From MVRV01 sp964469905 (GTDB lineage Bacteria > Desulfobacterota > Syntrophia > Syntrophales > Smithellaceae), in the NCBI GenBank assembly GCA_964469905.1, contig CAYXZW010000010.1:1-64000 (forward strand): 64,000 nt of DNA. Direction: 5' to 3'. Numbering within the stretch: position 1 is the first letter of the stretch; every line of letters begins with the position of its first letter. A program made the position numbers and the translations under genes. Below the pieces are notes generated by a model. That model was not told the origin of the DNA. It saw nothing but the letters and a program-made list of their open reading frames with translations, and did no database searches. Of this stretch, positions 16,783 through 25,634 are shown piece by piece.

Positions 16783-17907
16783 ATGGTGCTATTTCTTTTA
16801 TCATTCTTGTTGCTTTATGGCGGAATTCATCTTTATGCTTTTGTCCGGGCTGATAACATATTTCATTTCCCCGCGGGAATAAGAATTCTTATCTTTATTC
16901 TCCTCATTATGTTGATATTTGCTCCGCTGTTCGTCCGAATTGCCGAGAGCCGTCATCTGGAATCACTGGCCCGCATTTTGGCTTATACCGGATATCTCTG
17001 GATGGCTTTTATTTTCCTGTTTTTCTGTCTGAGTGTAATTTTCGATGCCGGAAGATTCATCTGCAGATTTTTTCCCGCATCATTCGCCGATACTCCCTTA
17101 ATTAGCATTACCTTCGGCCTGGCTGTCTTTATCTCCTTTGTCCTTGTTGCTTATGGATTCGTTGATGCACAGAAAATCAGAATTAAAAAGCTGGAAATAG
17201 CCACCGGACAAAACTTGCCCCATGGCGGGAAAATTCGTATTGTCCAGATATCCGATGTTCATGTCGGACTGATCATCAAAGAAAAGCGTCTGCAAGCCCT
17301 TGTGGATAAAATAGCAGAAGCCAAACCTGATATATTGGTTTCCACGGGCGATTTGCTCGATGGAGAATTAAATAATGTACTGCCCCTGGCTGCATTTTTC
17401 GAACAGATTAAGCCCCCGTTTGGCAAATACGCCGTTACTGGCAATCACGAATATTATGCCGGAATAGCGAGGTCTCTCGAGTTTACCAGACAGGCCGGCT
17501 TTGAAGTTCTCCTCGATCAAGGAAAAGAGGTAGCAGGAATAAATATTGTCGGCATTGATGATATTACCGGCCGCAGAGCAGTGATCGTCAACGAGAATTC
17601 CCGTTCGACAAAAACGATGCCGGCAATTAAAAATGATAAATTTGTCCTGCTTTTAAAACATCAACCCTATGTCAATAAATCGGATAATTTTAATTTGCAG
17701 CTCTCCGGTCACACTCACGATGGGCAGATTTTCCCCTTCCGGCTGATCACCGCTTTATTTTTCCCTAACAATTACGGTTATTACGCCCTGGAGCAAAACA
17801 AGGCGATTTACGTCAGCAGAGGGGTCGGCACCTGGGGGCCACCGGTACGCATATTTGCCCCGCCGGAAATTACCGTTATTGACCTGATCGGGAAAAAAGT
17901 TAATTGA
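16783..17907 (+). CDS. Membrane-anchored metallophosphoesterase (YkuE/YaeI-like)
   Basis: A 374-residue protein. The N-terminal ~130 residues form four hydrophobic segments. A calcineurin-like phosphoesterase domain follows, with QISDVHVG (metal ligands Asp and His), STGDLLDG, VTGNHEYYAG and, near the end, LSGHTHDGQIFPF. All five blocks of the fold are present, so it should be catalytically active with a dinuclear metal centre. Related proteins act on phospholipid or lipid-A precursors (UDP-2,3-diacylglucosamine); the substrate here is unknown. ATG 16783 is taken as the start. The E element upstream suggests shared control with the AbfB-like gene. Confidence 0.85.
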   Translation: MVLFLLSFLLLYGGIHLYAFVRADNIFHFPAGIRILIFILLIMLIFAPLFVRIAESRHLESLARILAYTGYLWMAFIFLFFCLSVIFDAGRFICRFFPASFADTPLISITFGLAVFISFVLVAYGFVDAQKIRIKKLEIATGQNLPHGGKIRIVQISDVHVGLIIKEKRLQALVDKIAEAKPDILVSTGDLLDGELNNVLPLAAFFEQIKPPFGKYAVTGNHEYYAGIARSLEFTRQAGFEVLLDQGKEVAGINIVGIDDITGRRAVIVNENSRSTKTMPAIKNDKFVLLLKHQPYVNKSDNFNLQLSGHTHDGQIFPFRLITALFFPNNYGYYALEQNKAIYVSRGVGTWGPPVRIFAPPEITVIDLIGKKVN

Positions 17908-17964
17908 TCATTTTTGTTTATAATGATAAAAATGTAACAGATGATTCACAAATGAGATAAATTT

Positions 17965-19224
17965 ATGCCCCGAAAAAAAAATGAAAATATCGGTCGGGTT
18001 TTAACAAAAAAAGGAACAGCGACCAGAGCATCGATCCTGGATGCGGCACACGACGTCTTTCGCGATGCTGGTTATTACGCATCTTCCATTTCGGAAATAA
18101 CGAGACGAGCCGGTGTTTCACTGGCTACGTTTTATCAATATTTTAAGAACAAGGAACAGGTCTTTCAGGAGCTCAACGACCTTATTATCGAACGTTTTAT
18201 CAGTAAGACGGAATCTCTTTCTCTGGATGGATATAATTTTGATGACCGCGTGAAAAAAATTCTTGCTCTTCTTTATGACCATACAAAAAACAATTTGGCG
18301 TTCCATCGAATATTGGGTGAATCCGAACTCATTGATCGTGTCACCCTGGCATATTATGAAACAATAGCGCGCTTTCTGCGCAATTTTTTGCGCAATGAAA
18401 TTGCTGCCGGAAATATCCGCACTCTGGATACTAATATTATTGCTTATGGCCTGATTGGTATTTGCTATTTTAATTCATTTAAATGGGGTGACCCAAAGGA
18501 AGATTTAAACGAAGAAAAGACCATTGATTTAATGGCCGAATTGATAATGAATGGCATTAGCGGTTCCGCTGAATGGAAGCGACAGCCTAACTGGCATATA
18601 CTTGCTTTGCCTGAATCTCTACCGCTACGCGAAGAATTTGAAGAGCCTCTAACCAAAGGAGAAATAACGCGGCAGGCCATCTTGCTGGCAGCAGAAAAAG
18701 TGATTGGCCAGCATGGAATCAATCATGCCAGTATTTCTGAGATAACCCGTGAAGCTGGTGTTGCCTTGGGCACTTTTTATGTCCATTTTGCCAGCAAGGC
18801 GGAATTAGTTGAGGGTTATGTGAAGTTTGTCAACCGGAAAATGCGTTGCGAAATACAGCGCTCTACTGCCAATATATTAGATCGTCGTGATGCCGAAAGG
18901 GTAGGTGTTATAGTTTTTTTTAATTTTGTTTTGCGTCACCGAAAAGTTTATCGCATCATTCCCGAATTCGAAATGATAGATAAAGAAGTCTCTTTGTGGT
19001 ACTATAAAAAAACATCCGAAGGCTATGTAAGCGGCCTCGAAAAAGCGATGGAAAAAGGAGAGATTCGTCAATATCCGCCGCTCTTTTTGGCACATTCCCT
19101 GATGGGAATTACTCACTTTATTGCAATAAAATGGATTATTTGGGCGGCTAATCCCAATGCCGATTTGTCTCGCCTCGCCGCCGAAAACAACATAAATTTT
19201 ATTCTCTGGGGCTTAAAAGCCTAA
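17965..19224 (+). CDS. Tandem TetR-family transcriptional regulator
   Basis: A 419-residue protein made of two complete TetR units. The first helix-turn-helix is near residues 41-67 (SISEITRRAGVSLATFYQYF). The second starts near 256 (SISEITREAGVALGTFYVHF). Each is followed by a helical ligand-binding domain of about 130 residues. Ordinary TetR proteins are about 200 residues with one HTH and act as dimers; this fusion may bind as a pseudo-dimer or to two sites. It lies 137 bp upstream of the alpha/beta hydrolase gene and same-strand acyl-CoA cluster, which it probably controls, perhaps in response to an acyl-CoA. Confidence 0.88.
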   Translation: MPRKKNENIGRVLTKKGTATRASILDAAHDVFRDAGYYASSISEITRRAGVSLATFYQYFKNKEQVFQELNDLIIERFISKTESLSLDGYNFDDRVKKILALLYDHTKNNLAFHRILGESELIDRVTLAYYETIARFLRNFLRNEIAAGNIRTLDTNIIAYGLIGICYFNSFKWGDPKEDLNEEKTIDLMAELIMNGISGSAEWKRQPNWHILALPESLPLREEFEEPLTKGEITRQAILLAAEKVIGQHGINHASISEITREAGVALGTFYVHFASKAELVEGYVKFVNRKMRCEIQRSTANILDRRDAERVGVIVFFNFVLRHRKVYRIIPEFEMIDKEVSLWYYKKTSEGYVSGLEKAMEKGEIRQYPPLFLAHSLMGITHFIAIKWIIWAANPNADLSRLAAENNINFILWGLKA

Positions 19225-19240
19225 TACTGAAAAAATATTC

Positions 19241-19270
19241 TTGACAAGCAGTAGATTCTTTTGTTAGCAT
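19241..19270 (+). promoter_or_regulatory. Promoter of the acyl-CoA/liv cluster
   Basis: TTGACA (19241-19246) is followed after 18 bp by TAGCAT (19265-19270), a fair sigma70-like pair. It lies between the tandem TetR gene and the first alpha/beta hydrolase gene. Confidence 0.55.
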
Positions 19271-19361
19271 TTCTGACAGGTGATTCAGATAACGTAATTA
19301 AGCTGGTCCAGTCGCCGCCGATTTTATTTTTGTCAATTCGATTAGAAAGGAGTTTCATTTT

Positions 19362-20261
19362 ATGCCTTTTTTTACAACAGATGACGGTGTCCGTTTGCAT
19401 TACCAGGTCAGCGGTGAAGGCAAGGCCGTCGTACTGATTCATGGATTGACGGCGAGCTCACTCTACTTTCAAAAGCAGATTCCAATTCTGTCTCAGCACT
19501 TTAAAGTCATCGCTCCGGATCTGCGCGGCCATGGGGAATCGGGAACACGGGACGACCATCTGACGATCAAGAGACTGGCCATGGATTTAAAACAGCTTCT
19601 GGAAATATTGAATATATCAAAAGCCTCTTTCATTGGCTGGTCAATGGGAGCGCACGTAATTTTTGAATACATCAAAAATTATTCCTGTAAAGAAATAGAA
19701 AAGATCGTCATCATTGATATGACACCAAAGTTACTGAAATCTGTCGACTGGAGTTTCGGGCTGCCCGGATTGTTCAGTAGAAAACAGGGCGATTTCGGCC
19801 ATGAAGACAATCTTTATATGGTCTCCGTGATGCTGGATAATTGGGAGGCCTATGGCAAAGTTGTCGCACAACGTATTTTAAATAAATCATTATATAATGA
19901 AAAGATGGAATTCAATGCCGCCGCTGATTTCAAAGGGAAAGAGGATCTTCCGTGGCTTTATGAAGAGGCGAAAAAAAATAAAGCCTGTGTCATAGCAGCT
20001 TTCTGGATTGCCATGGCAATGCAGGATTATCGGCCTGTTTTACAAACCATTGAAGCACCTTGTCTTCTGACCTATGGAATGGAAAGCAATTATTATCCAC
20101 CTGAAAATTACGAATATATGCAAAAGCAAATACCCGATGCCAGAGTTGTTCCATTTGAGGGATGCGGCCATGCTTTGCATATTCAGGATCCGGAATTATT
20201 TAACAGCACTGTAATGAATTTTTTGCGGTTGTCAAGTTTTGCAAAAGGACAACAAAAATAA
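19362..20261 (+). CDS. Alpha/beta hydrolase
   Basis: A 299-residue cytoplasmic alpha/beta-hydrolase-fold protein. The oxyanion segment LIHGLTASS (about 25-33), DLRGHGESG (about 53-61), nucleophile elbow GWSMG with Ser94, and the catalytic His in GCGHALHI are all visible. Such enzymes hydrolyse esters, thioesters or C-C bonds. Being first in a set with a crotonase, flavoprotein and acyl-CoA ligase suggests a thioesterase or lactonase step of the same pathway. ATG 19362 has AGAAAGGAG upstream. The true substrate is unknown. Confidence 0.85.
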   Translation: MPFFTTDDGVRLHYQVSGEGKAVVLIHGLTASSLYFQKQIPILSQHFKVIAPDLRGHGESGTRDDHLTIKRLAMDLKQLLEILNISKASFIGWSMGAHVIFEYIKNYSCKEIEKIVIIDMTPKLLKSVDWSFGLPGLFSRKQGDFGHEDNLYMVSVMLDNWEAYGKVVAQRILNKSLYNEKMEFNAAADFKGKEDLPWLYEEAKKNKACVIAAFWIAMAMQDYRPVLQTIEAPCLLTYGMESNYYPPENYEYMQKQIPDARVVPFEGCGHALHIQDPELFNSTVMNFLRLSSFAKGQQK

Positions 20262-20277
20262 AGTTAGGATGGGGAAA

Positions 20278-21129
20278 ATGAATAAAAAGTCATTTGTTCG
20301 GGTTCAGAAAAAGAAAGTTTTTAGAAATAATTATAAAAACTTGCTTGTCGAAAACAAGGGGGAAATCTGCCTGGTCTCTTTTAATCGTCCCGGAGACCGC
20401 AATTCTATTGATTCCCGGACAATAGATGAAGTGGCAGCCGTAATTGCCGCTCTGAAAAACACCGCAACGCGGGCGGTTATCTTTACCGGCAGCGGAAATG
20501 AATATTTTATCGGCGGCGCCGACGGCATTGTCATGATGCAATGCACTACCCAGCAAGTCGGCGTATTTACCGCAAAACTGCAAAATCTCTATAATAAACT
20601 GGAAGCAAGTCCTTTGATTACCGTAGCAGCAATTAACGGGCTATGCTTTGGCGGCGGTTATGAATTTGCTCTGGCCTGCGATTTGCGCATCGCCAGCACG
20701 AAAGCCCGCATAGGGCTGCCGGAAGTTAAAGTAGGCTTAATTCCCGGCGCTGGCGGCACACAAAGATTACCCCGACTGGTTGGAATCGGCAAAGCAATGG
20801 ATATGATCCTGACAGGGCGCATGTATAAAGGAGAAGAAGCAATGCAGCAGGGACTGGTTCATCAGGTAGCCTCACCGGAAACATTACTTGCCACAGCGGA
20901 AAAATATTTGCAGGATTTTATATTCCCCAATCCGCAATATGCATTGAGTCTGGCAAAAAAAGCTGTTTATGCCTCACATAAAGGGTCTTTCGCCGCAGGC
21001 CTGAAGGCAGAAAATAATGAATTTAAAAAATGTTTGAAACAAGACTATTTTGTAAAGCTGATGTGTAAACAAATTAAAGAAGGTGTTTTGAAAACAACTG
21101 CGAAGTTGCCGGGTTGGGTTTATAAATAG
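20278..21129 (+). CDS. Enoyl-CoA hydratase (crotonase family)
   Basis: A 283-residue crotonase-fold enzyme that probably hydrates an enoyl-CoA. The second oxyanion segment GLCFGGGYEFALACD contains Glu129, and LPEVKVGLIPGAGGTQRL contains Glu149, the two catalytic acids of true hydratases. GGADG provides the first oxyanion hole. I chose ATG 20278; an in-frame ATG lies at 20269, and the open frame extends back to 20239, overlapping the previous gene. It follows the alpha/beta hydrolase by 16 bp and precedes the flavoprotein gene by 14 bp, so the cluster is an operon. The basic N-terminal ~18 residues are unusual. Confidence 0.88.
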   Translation: MNKKSFVRVQKKKVFRNNYKNLLVENKGEICLVSFNRPGDRNSIDSRTIDEVAAVIAALKNTATRAVIFTGSGNEYFIGGADGIVMMQCTTQQVGVFTAKLQNLYNKLEASPLITVAAINGLCFGGGYEFALACDLRIASTKARIGLPEVKVGLIPGAGGTQRLPRLVGIGKAMDMILTGRMYKGEEAMQQGLVHQVASPETLLATAEKYLQDFIFPNPQYALSLAKKAVYASHKGSFAAGLKAENNEFKKCLKQDYFVKLMCKQIKEGVLKTTAKLPGWVYK

Positions 21130-21143
21130 AAAGGGGGATTCCT

Positions 21144-21716
21144 ATGAAGGTTATTGGAATTGCCGGTAGTCCGAGAGAGAACAGTAATTCTCGTTATTAT
21201 CTTGAGTGTGCCCTGGAAGAAATAGCGCAAGAGGGTATCGAAACGGAATTGATTGCCTTGCGCGATAAGAGAATTGAGCCCTGCTCGGCTTGTTATGATT
21301 GCCGTGAAGTCCGCGAGTGTTCCATCAATGATGATTTCGGCGAGATTTTCGACAAGATGCTGTCGGCCCAGGGCATTGTTCTCAGTACTCCAGTATATGT
21401 AAGCTCGATTACTGCTCCTCTGATGTCCGTTCTGCACCGTTCGGCGTTTGTCGCTCACTGGGGCGGAAAAATGTTGATGGGCAAAGTCGGTGGTCCCATA
21501 ACAGTCGCCCAGCGCGCGGGTCAGAACATGGCCCTCTCCCATATGCTGATGTGGTATTTTTTTAACGGCATGACCGTTCCCGGCTCCATATACTGGAATG
21601 TTTGTGTTGCCGGCACCCGCGGGGCAAGGGATCCGGAAAAAGACGAAATAGGCATCCAGACAATTAAAGCCTTCGGGAAAAACATGTCGGGTATCATGAA
21701 GAAACTTTTTGTTTAG
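21144..21716 (+). CDS. NADPH-dependent FMN reductase / iron-sulfur flavoprotein
   Basis: A 190-residue flavodoxin-fold protein. The N-terminus MKVIGIAGSPRENSNSRYYL is the FMN phosphate-binding loop of this family. Residues about 51-60 have CSACYDCREVREC, a compact cysteine cluster that in iron-sulfur flavoproteins holds a 4Fe-4S centre. STPVYVSSITAPL is the FMN-binding second loop. It probably carries electrons to or from an acyl-CoA intermediate in the same operon. The start has AAAGGGGG upstream. Confidence 0.85.
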   Translation: MKVIGIAGSPRENSNSRYYLECALEEIAQEGIETELIALRDKRIEPCSACYDCREVRECSINDDFGEIFDKMLSAQGIVLSTPVYVSSITAPLMSVLHRSAFVAHWGGKMLMGKVGGPITVAQRAGQNMALSHMLMWYFFNGMTVPGSIYWNVCVAGTRGARDPEKDEIGIQTIKAFGKNMSGIMKKLFV

Positions 21717-21742
21717 ATTTTGTTTGAATAAGGAGAACAGCT

Positions 21743-23272
21743 ATGCAAATGCAGCCGGAAGGTATTGGATCATGGCTAAAATACCGGGAGATAGAAACAC
21801 CCGATAAAGAAGCTTTAGTGTCCGACGGGAAAAGATTCAGTTACAAGCAACTTAATCAGCGAGTTAATCAGCTCTCGGGGGCAATGCAGTCCTTGGGCAT
21901 TAAATATGGCGATCGCATAGCGGTACTTTCTTATAATTGCAATGAATTTGCCGAAATCATTATGGCCGCAGCAAAACTGGGCCTTATTCTTGTACCTTTA
22001 AACTGGCGTTTGACCCCCGTTGAACTTACATTTATTTTGTCAGACAGCGGAGCACAAACATTATTTTACGACGCCTCATTTGCGGCAGCAGCCGAAGAGC
22101 TGAAAAAAAATACCGGATTGAATAATTTAATTTCACTGTATGGAAAATCCGCATTACAAGGATCTCTGACTTATGATGATTTTATAGAGGGCAAACCTGT
22201 AACCGAGCCATCCCCTTCTTCGCCGGTCGGCCTGGAGACTCCTCATATAATTATGTATACTGCCGGGACTACAGGCAAGCCAAAGGGAGCGGTCTTGACT
22301 CAAGGAGCCAGCTTCTGGAACGCCGTCAATTGCATCTCAGCCATGAGTATCACTGCCGATGACCGCGATTTAAATGTTTTACCCATGTTCCATATTGGCG
22401 GCATCGGGCTATTTACTTTGCCTGTTTTTTATATGGGCGGCACAGTTCTTCTTTTACGCACATTCGATCCGGCGAAGGCACTGAATATAATCAAAAAAGA
22501 AAAGGTCTCCATTTTCTTTGGAGTGCCTGCAATATTCCTCTTTCTCGCCAATCAGCCTGATTTTCAGTGCATGAAAGATGTCCGTGTTGTTATGTGTGGG
22601 GGAGCGCCCTTGCCGGTAAGCTTGATTAAGTTATACGAAGAAAACGGGTTGCGACTGCTTCAGGGTTTTGGGATGAGTGAAGCCGCACCGAGTATTGCCA
22701 TATTAGACAAGGATATGTACCTCCAGAAGGCCGGTTCCATCGGTCGCCGCCTGATGCATCTGGAAACGAGAGTCGTGGATGAAGATATGAAAGATGTGCC
22801 GCCGGGAGAAATCGGCGAGCTGATTATGCGCGGACCAAATGTTATGATCGGCTACTGGAATCGCCCCGAAGCAACTGAAGAAGCTTTCCGCGGCGGCTGG
22901 TTTCACTCGGGCGATCTGGCGCGGCGGGAAGAAGATGGCAGTTTGTATATAGTTGACCGTTCGAAAGATATGTACATTTCCGGCGGAGAAAATGTCTATC
23001 CGGCAGAAGTGGAAAACGCCATTTATGAAATTCCCGAAATCGGAGAAGCAGCGGTTATTGGAATACCTGACCAGAAGTGGGGCGAAGTCGGAAAAGCGAT
23101 AGTTACTGTAAAGCCGGATAAAAAATTGACGGAAGAACAAATTATATCTCATTTAAAGGGCTGTCTGGCAAAATTTAAAGTTCCGGCCAGCGTTGATTTT
23201 GTTGATGTATTACCCCGTAATGCAATGGGCAAGGTACTGAAAAATACGTTGCGGGAGAAATATACGAAATAG
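21743..23272 (+). CDS. AMP-forming acyl-CoA synthetase
   Basis: A 509-residue adenylate-forming ligase. Motifs include MYTAGTTGKPKGAVLTQ (about 170-186), GFGMSEAAPS, the hinge region around HSGDLARREEDGSLYIVDR, SGGENVYPAEVE, and a C-terminal AMGKVLK whose Lys is the catalytic residue. The overall layout matches medium-chain or aryl-acid CoA ligases. It activates a carboxylic acid for the neighbouring crotonase and presumably acts on the solute imported by the following liv transporter. ATG 21743 has AAGGAG upstream. Confidence 0.9.
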   Translation: MQMQPEGIGSWLKYREIETPDKEALVSDGKRFSYKQLNQRVNQLSGAMQSLGIKYGDRIAVLSYNCNEFAEIIMAAAKLGLILVPLNWRLTPVELTFILSDSGAQTLFYDASFAAAAEELKKNTGLNNLISLYGKSALQGSLTYDDFIEGKPVTEPSPSSPVGLETPHIIMYTAGTTGKPKGAVLTQGASFWNAVNCISAMSITADDRDLNVLPMFHIGGIGLFTLPVFYMGGTVLLLRTFDPAKALNIIKKEKVSIFFGVPAIFLFLANQPDFQCMKDVRVVMCGGAPLPVSLIKLYEENGLRLLQGFGMSEAAPSIAILDKDMYLQKAGSIGRRLMHLETRVVDEDMKDVPPGEIGELIMRGPNVMIGYWNRPEATEEAFRGGWFHSGDLARREEDGSLYIVDRSKDMYISGGENVYPAEVENAIYEIPEIGEAAVIGIPDQKWGEVGKAIVTVKPDKKLTEEQIISHLKGCLAKFKVPASVDFVDVLPRNAMGKVLKNTLREKYTK

Positions 23273-23352
23273 GAAGTATCTTTTTGTTGATTTGGCGCAG
23301 GTGGCTTAATTGAAATTAGGTTCATGTTTGGTTATTATTGAGGAGTCTGGTC

Positions 23353-24165
23353 TTGTCTAATATCACTATTAATGGCGTCAGTATCTATTATGAACTAAAA
23401 GGCAAACAAGAGGAAAAGGAAGCTGTTGTTTTTTTAAACGGTATAATGAGTTCTGTGAGTAGTTGGGTACTGCAAGTGCCGATTTTTGAAAAAGCCGGTT
23501 ACAAAACTTTACTGCACGATTTCCGCGGGCAGTTATTATCCGCCAAACCGGTCGAATTATACACATTCTCGCAACATGCCATTGATCTGAAAGAGCTTTT
23601 GATACAATTGGGCATTGAAAGGATTCATATCATCAGCACTTCCTACGGTGCTTTGGTGGGTATGCGCTTTGTGCTTGATTTTCCCGATTATGTTAAGAGC
23701 ATTGCTATGATTGACGCTATATCGGAGCTTGATTCAACCTTTCAACGGATTGCCAATGCCTGGCTGGAAACATTAAAAGAAGGAGATATGGCTAAACTTT
23801 TCCGCGCAGCCGTTCCCACAATTTACAGTAATTTCTTTTTGGAAAAGAATGGAAAATCACTGCAAGAGAGAGAAGCAATGATGAGCAAGGTACCCGGAGA
23901 TTTTATCGAATCCTTAGGACGGCTGATTAATAATACCTTAAAGAATACCAAAATCACGGCTGAATTGAGCAATATTAAATGTCCCGTATTACTTATGGTG
24001 GGTGAATATGACCAGCTCACGCCGCTTAAATTTTCGCAATTGATTCAAAAGCAGATTCCTCATGCCGAATTCGTTATCGTGCCGGAATGCGGCCATGCGA
24101 CAATATATGAAAAGCCGGATGTCGTAAACTCAATGACTCTGGGATTCATTAGCAAATATACATAA
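23353..24165 (+). CDS. Second alpha/beta hydrolase of the cluster
   Basis: A 270-residue alpha/beta-hydrolase-fold protein. The nucleophile elbow is TSYGA, with Ser preceding Tyr-Gly, and the catalytic His lies in ECGHATIYEKPD; DFRGQLLSA follows the HG-type loop, here LNGIMSSVSS. I take TTG 23353 as the start because GAGGAG lies 7 bp upstream; a TTG at 23338 is also in frame but has no site. It is related in build to the hydrolase at 19362 but has lost the canonical HG oxyanion pair. Probably an ester or thioester hydrolase. Confidence 0.78.
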   Translation: MSNITINGVSIYYELKGKQEEKEAVVFLNGIMSSVSSWVLQVPIFEKAGYKTLLHDFRGQLLSAKPVELYTFSQHAIDLKELLIQLGIERIHIISTSYGALVGMRFVLDFPDYVKSIAMIDAISELDSTFQRIANAWLETLKEGDMAKLFRAAVPTIYSNFFLEKNGKSLQEREAMMSKVPGDFIESLGRLINNTLKNTKITAELSNIKCPVLLMVGEYDQLTPLKFSQLIQKQIPHAEFVIVPECGHATIYEKPDVVNSMTLGFISKYT

Positions 24166-24299
24166 AAATAAATGGCCTTTGGCGAGTTGATTTAAGCAGA
24201 AAAATATTGCCGGGCATATGATTCTGAAATCATTGTAAATTTAGTTAATATTGTTTAGTTACTTTTAACGGTTGTTTTAAAAATTCAGGAGGAACTATA

Positions 24300-25553
24300 A
24301 TGAAAACAAAAGTATTCATCGGGTTATTGTTAGCGGCATTTGTAACCAGCCTGTTTTTTGTGGCAGCACCCGCCAAAGCGGCGGAACCAATTAAAATAGG
24401 CGCTATTTTACCTCTGGCTGACTCCACCGGCAAAGATGGTTCTCGGTCTATGGAACTTGCAGTTAAGCAGATCAATGCGAAAGGCGGATTGCTGGGACGT
24501 CAGGTAAAACTCATTATAATGGATGATGAAATGAAAGGCGACAAGGCGGCGGCGGCGCTCGATAAGCTCGTCACCGTGGACAATGTCGACATTATTGTCG
24601 GTGGCGTGGGCAGCGGCGCAACAATGGGAGCGATTCCCGGAATGAAAAAGTATGGTAAAATCGTAGTCTGGATCGGCGGCGCTTCCGGAAAAATCGAAGA
24701 AGCCATGGCGGGTCAGGACTGGTTCTTCCATCTCCATGCCTGGGATTATCAGCAAGGTGCCCTCTGGGAAACAGGATATGTGGAAATGGAAAAGAAATAC
24801 GGCATCAAGAGAAAGAAAACCTTCATGGCTTATGAGGAAGGTGCATTCGGCTCCGCAACTTTCAAGGCAGGAAAGCCGATTTATGAAGCCGCCGGTAACG
24901 AACTGCAGGGTGAAGCTTTTAAGAGTGCAGCATTGGGCGGCGGCGATTACCGCTCCGTATTGAGACATGCTAAAGAATTCGGCGCCGATGCTTTTATCTG
25001 GGCCGGCTATGATAAAGATGCCTTACCTATTATGGAACAGGCCAAAGAGATCGGCTTTGCTCCCGGCCTCTTCGTGGGTTCCCCTCCGGGCTGGCCAGTC
25101 GATTTCAAAAAAACTCCTTTAAATCAGGCAGTAATGTTTTACAGCTATTGGTCGGAAGTACAGGGAGCTAAAAACAAAAACAGCAAGATGTATTCCGATG
25201 CCTTCCGCAAAGAGTTTAAAGATGACCCCATAACGTATTTCGGACCTCTAGCTTACACCAATATCATGATTGTTGCCGAAGCAATTAAAAAGGCGAAAAC
25301 ATTGGAGAAGGCAGCTTTAATTAAAGCTCTGGAAGCAACAAATTATGATTCTCCGATGGGCGACATTTTTACCTTTAAAAAGAGCAAAGTTATTGATCAT
25401 CAGGCTTTTGCATCGCCCAAGATTATGCAGTGGCAAAATGGCAAGGCGGAAGTTGTCTGGCCATGGAGTGCTGCAACCGCAAAGCTGATTTATCCTTTCC
25501 CCGCATGGGATAAACGCGATAAGGCTGCTACACCAGGCAAAAAAGGTAAATAG
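24300..25553 (+). CDS. livK: Branched-chain-type ABC transporter substrate-binding protein (liv set 1)
   Basis: A 417-residue periplasmic binding protein of the LivK type. The signal peptide ends near AKA-AEPIK. The mature start IKIGAILPL is the usual first strand, followed by a NAKGGLLGRQVKL segment. The C-terminal tail is Lys/Ala-rich. Such proteins bind branched-chain or aromatic amino acids, amides or aromatic acids. Its location after an acyl-CoA ligase operon favours a carboxylic acid ligand, but this is an inference. ATG 24300 has AGGAGG upstream. It is the first gene of a complete liv cassette. Confidence 0.88.
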   Translation: MKTKVFIGLLLAAFVTSLFFVAAPAKAAEPIKIGAILPLADSTGKDGSRSMELAVKQINAKGGLLGRQVKLIIMDDEMKGDKAAAALDKLVTVDNVDIIVGGVGSGATMGAIPGMKKYGKIVVWIGGASGKIEEAMAGQDWFFHLHAWDYQQGALWETGYVEMEKKYGIKRKKTFMAYEEGAFGSATFKAGKPIYEAAGNELQGEAFKSAALGGGDYRSVLRHAKEFGADAFIWAGYDKDALPIMEQAKEIGFAPGLFVGSPPGWPVDFKKTPLNQAVMFYSYWSEVQGAKNKNSKMYSDAFRKEFKDDPITYFGPLAYTNIMIVAEAIKKAKTLEKAALIKALEATNYDSPMGDIFTFKKSKVIDHQAFASPKIMQWQNGKAEVVWPWSAATAKLIYPFPAWDKRDKAATPGKKGK

Positions 25554-25572
25554 TAATTAAGCTTAAAAATCT

Positions 25573-25607
25573 GATTCCTTGCGGATTTATCCAATCCGCA
25601 AGGAATC
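25573..25607 (+). other. Perfect intercistronic hairpin after livK (set 1)
   Basis: A 15-bp perfect stem, GATTCCTTGCGGATT (25573-25587) and AATCCGCAAGGAATC (25593-25607), with a 5-nt loop. There is no U-tract. It lies between livK and livH and probably protects the livK 3' end or thins transcription, giving more binding protein than permease. The second liv operon has a comparable hairpin in the same place. Confidence 0.8.
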
Positions 25608-25634
25608 AATCCACCAGGTTGGGATTTAAAAGTC

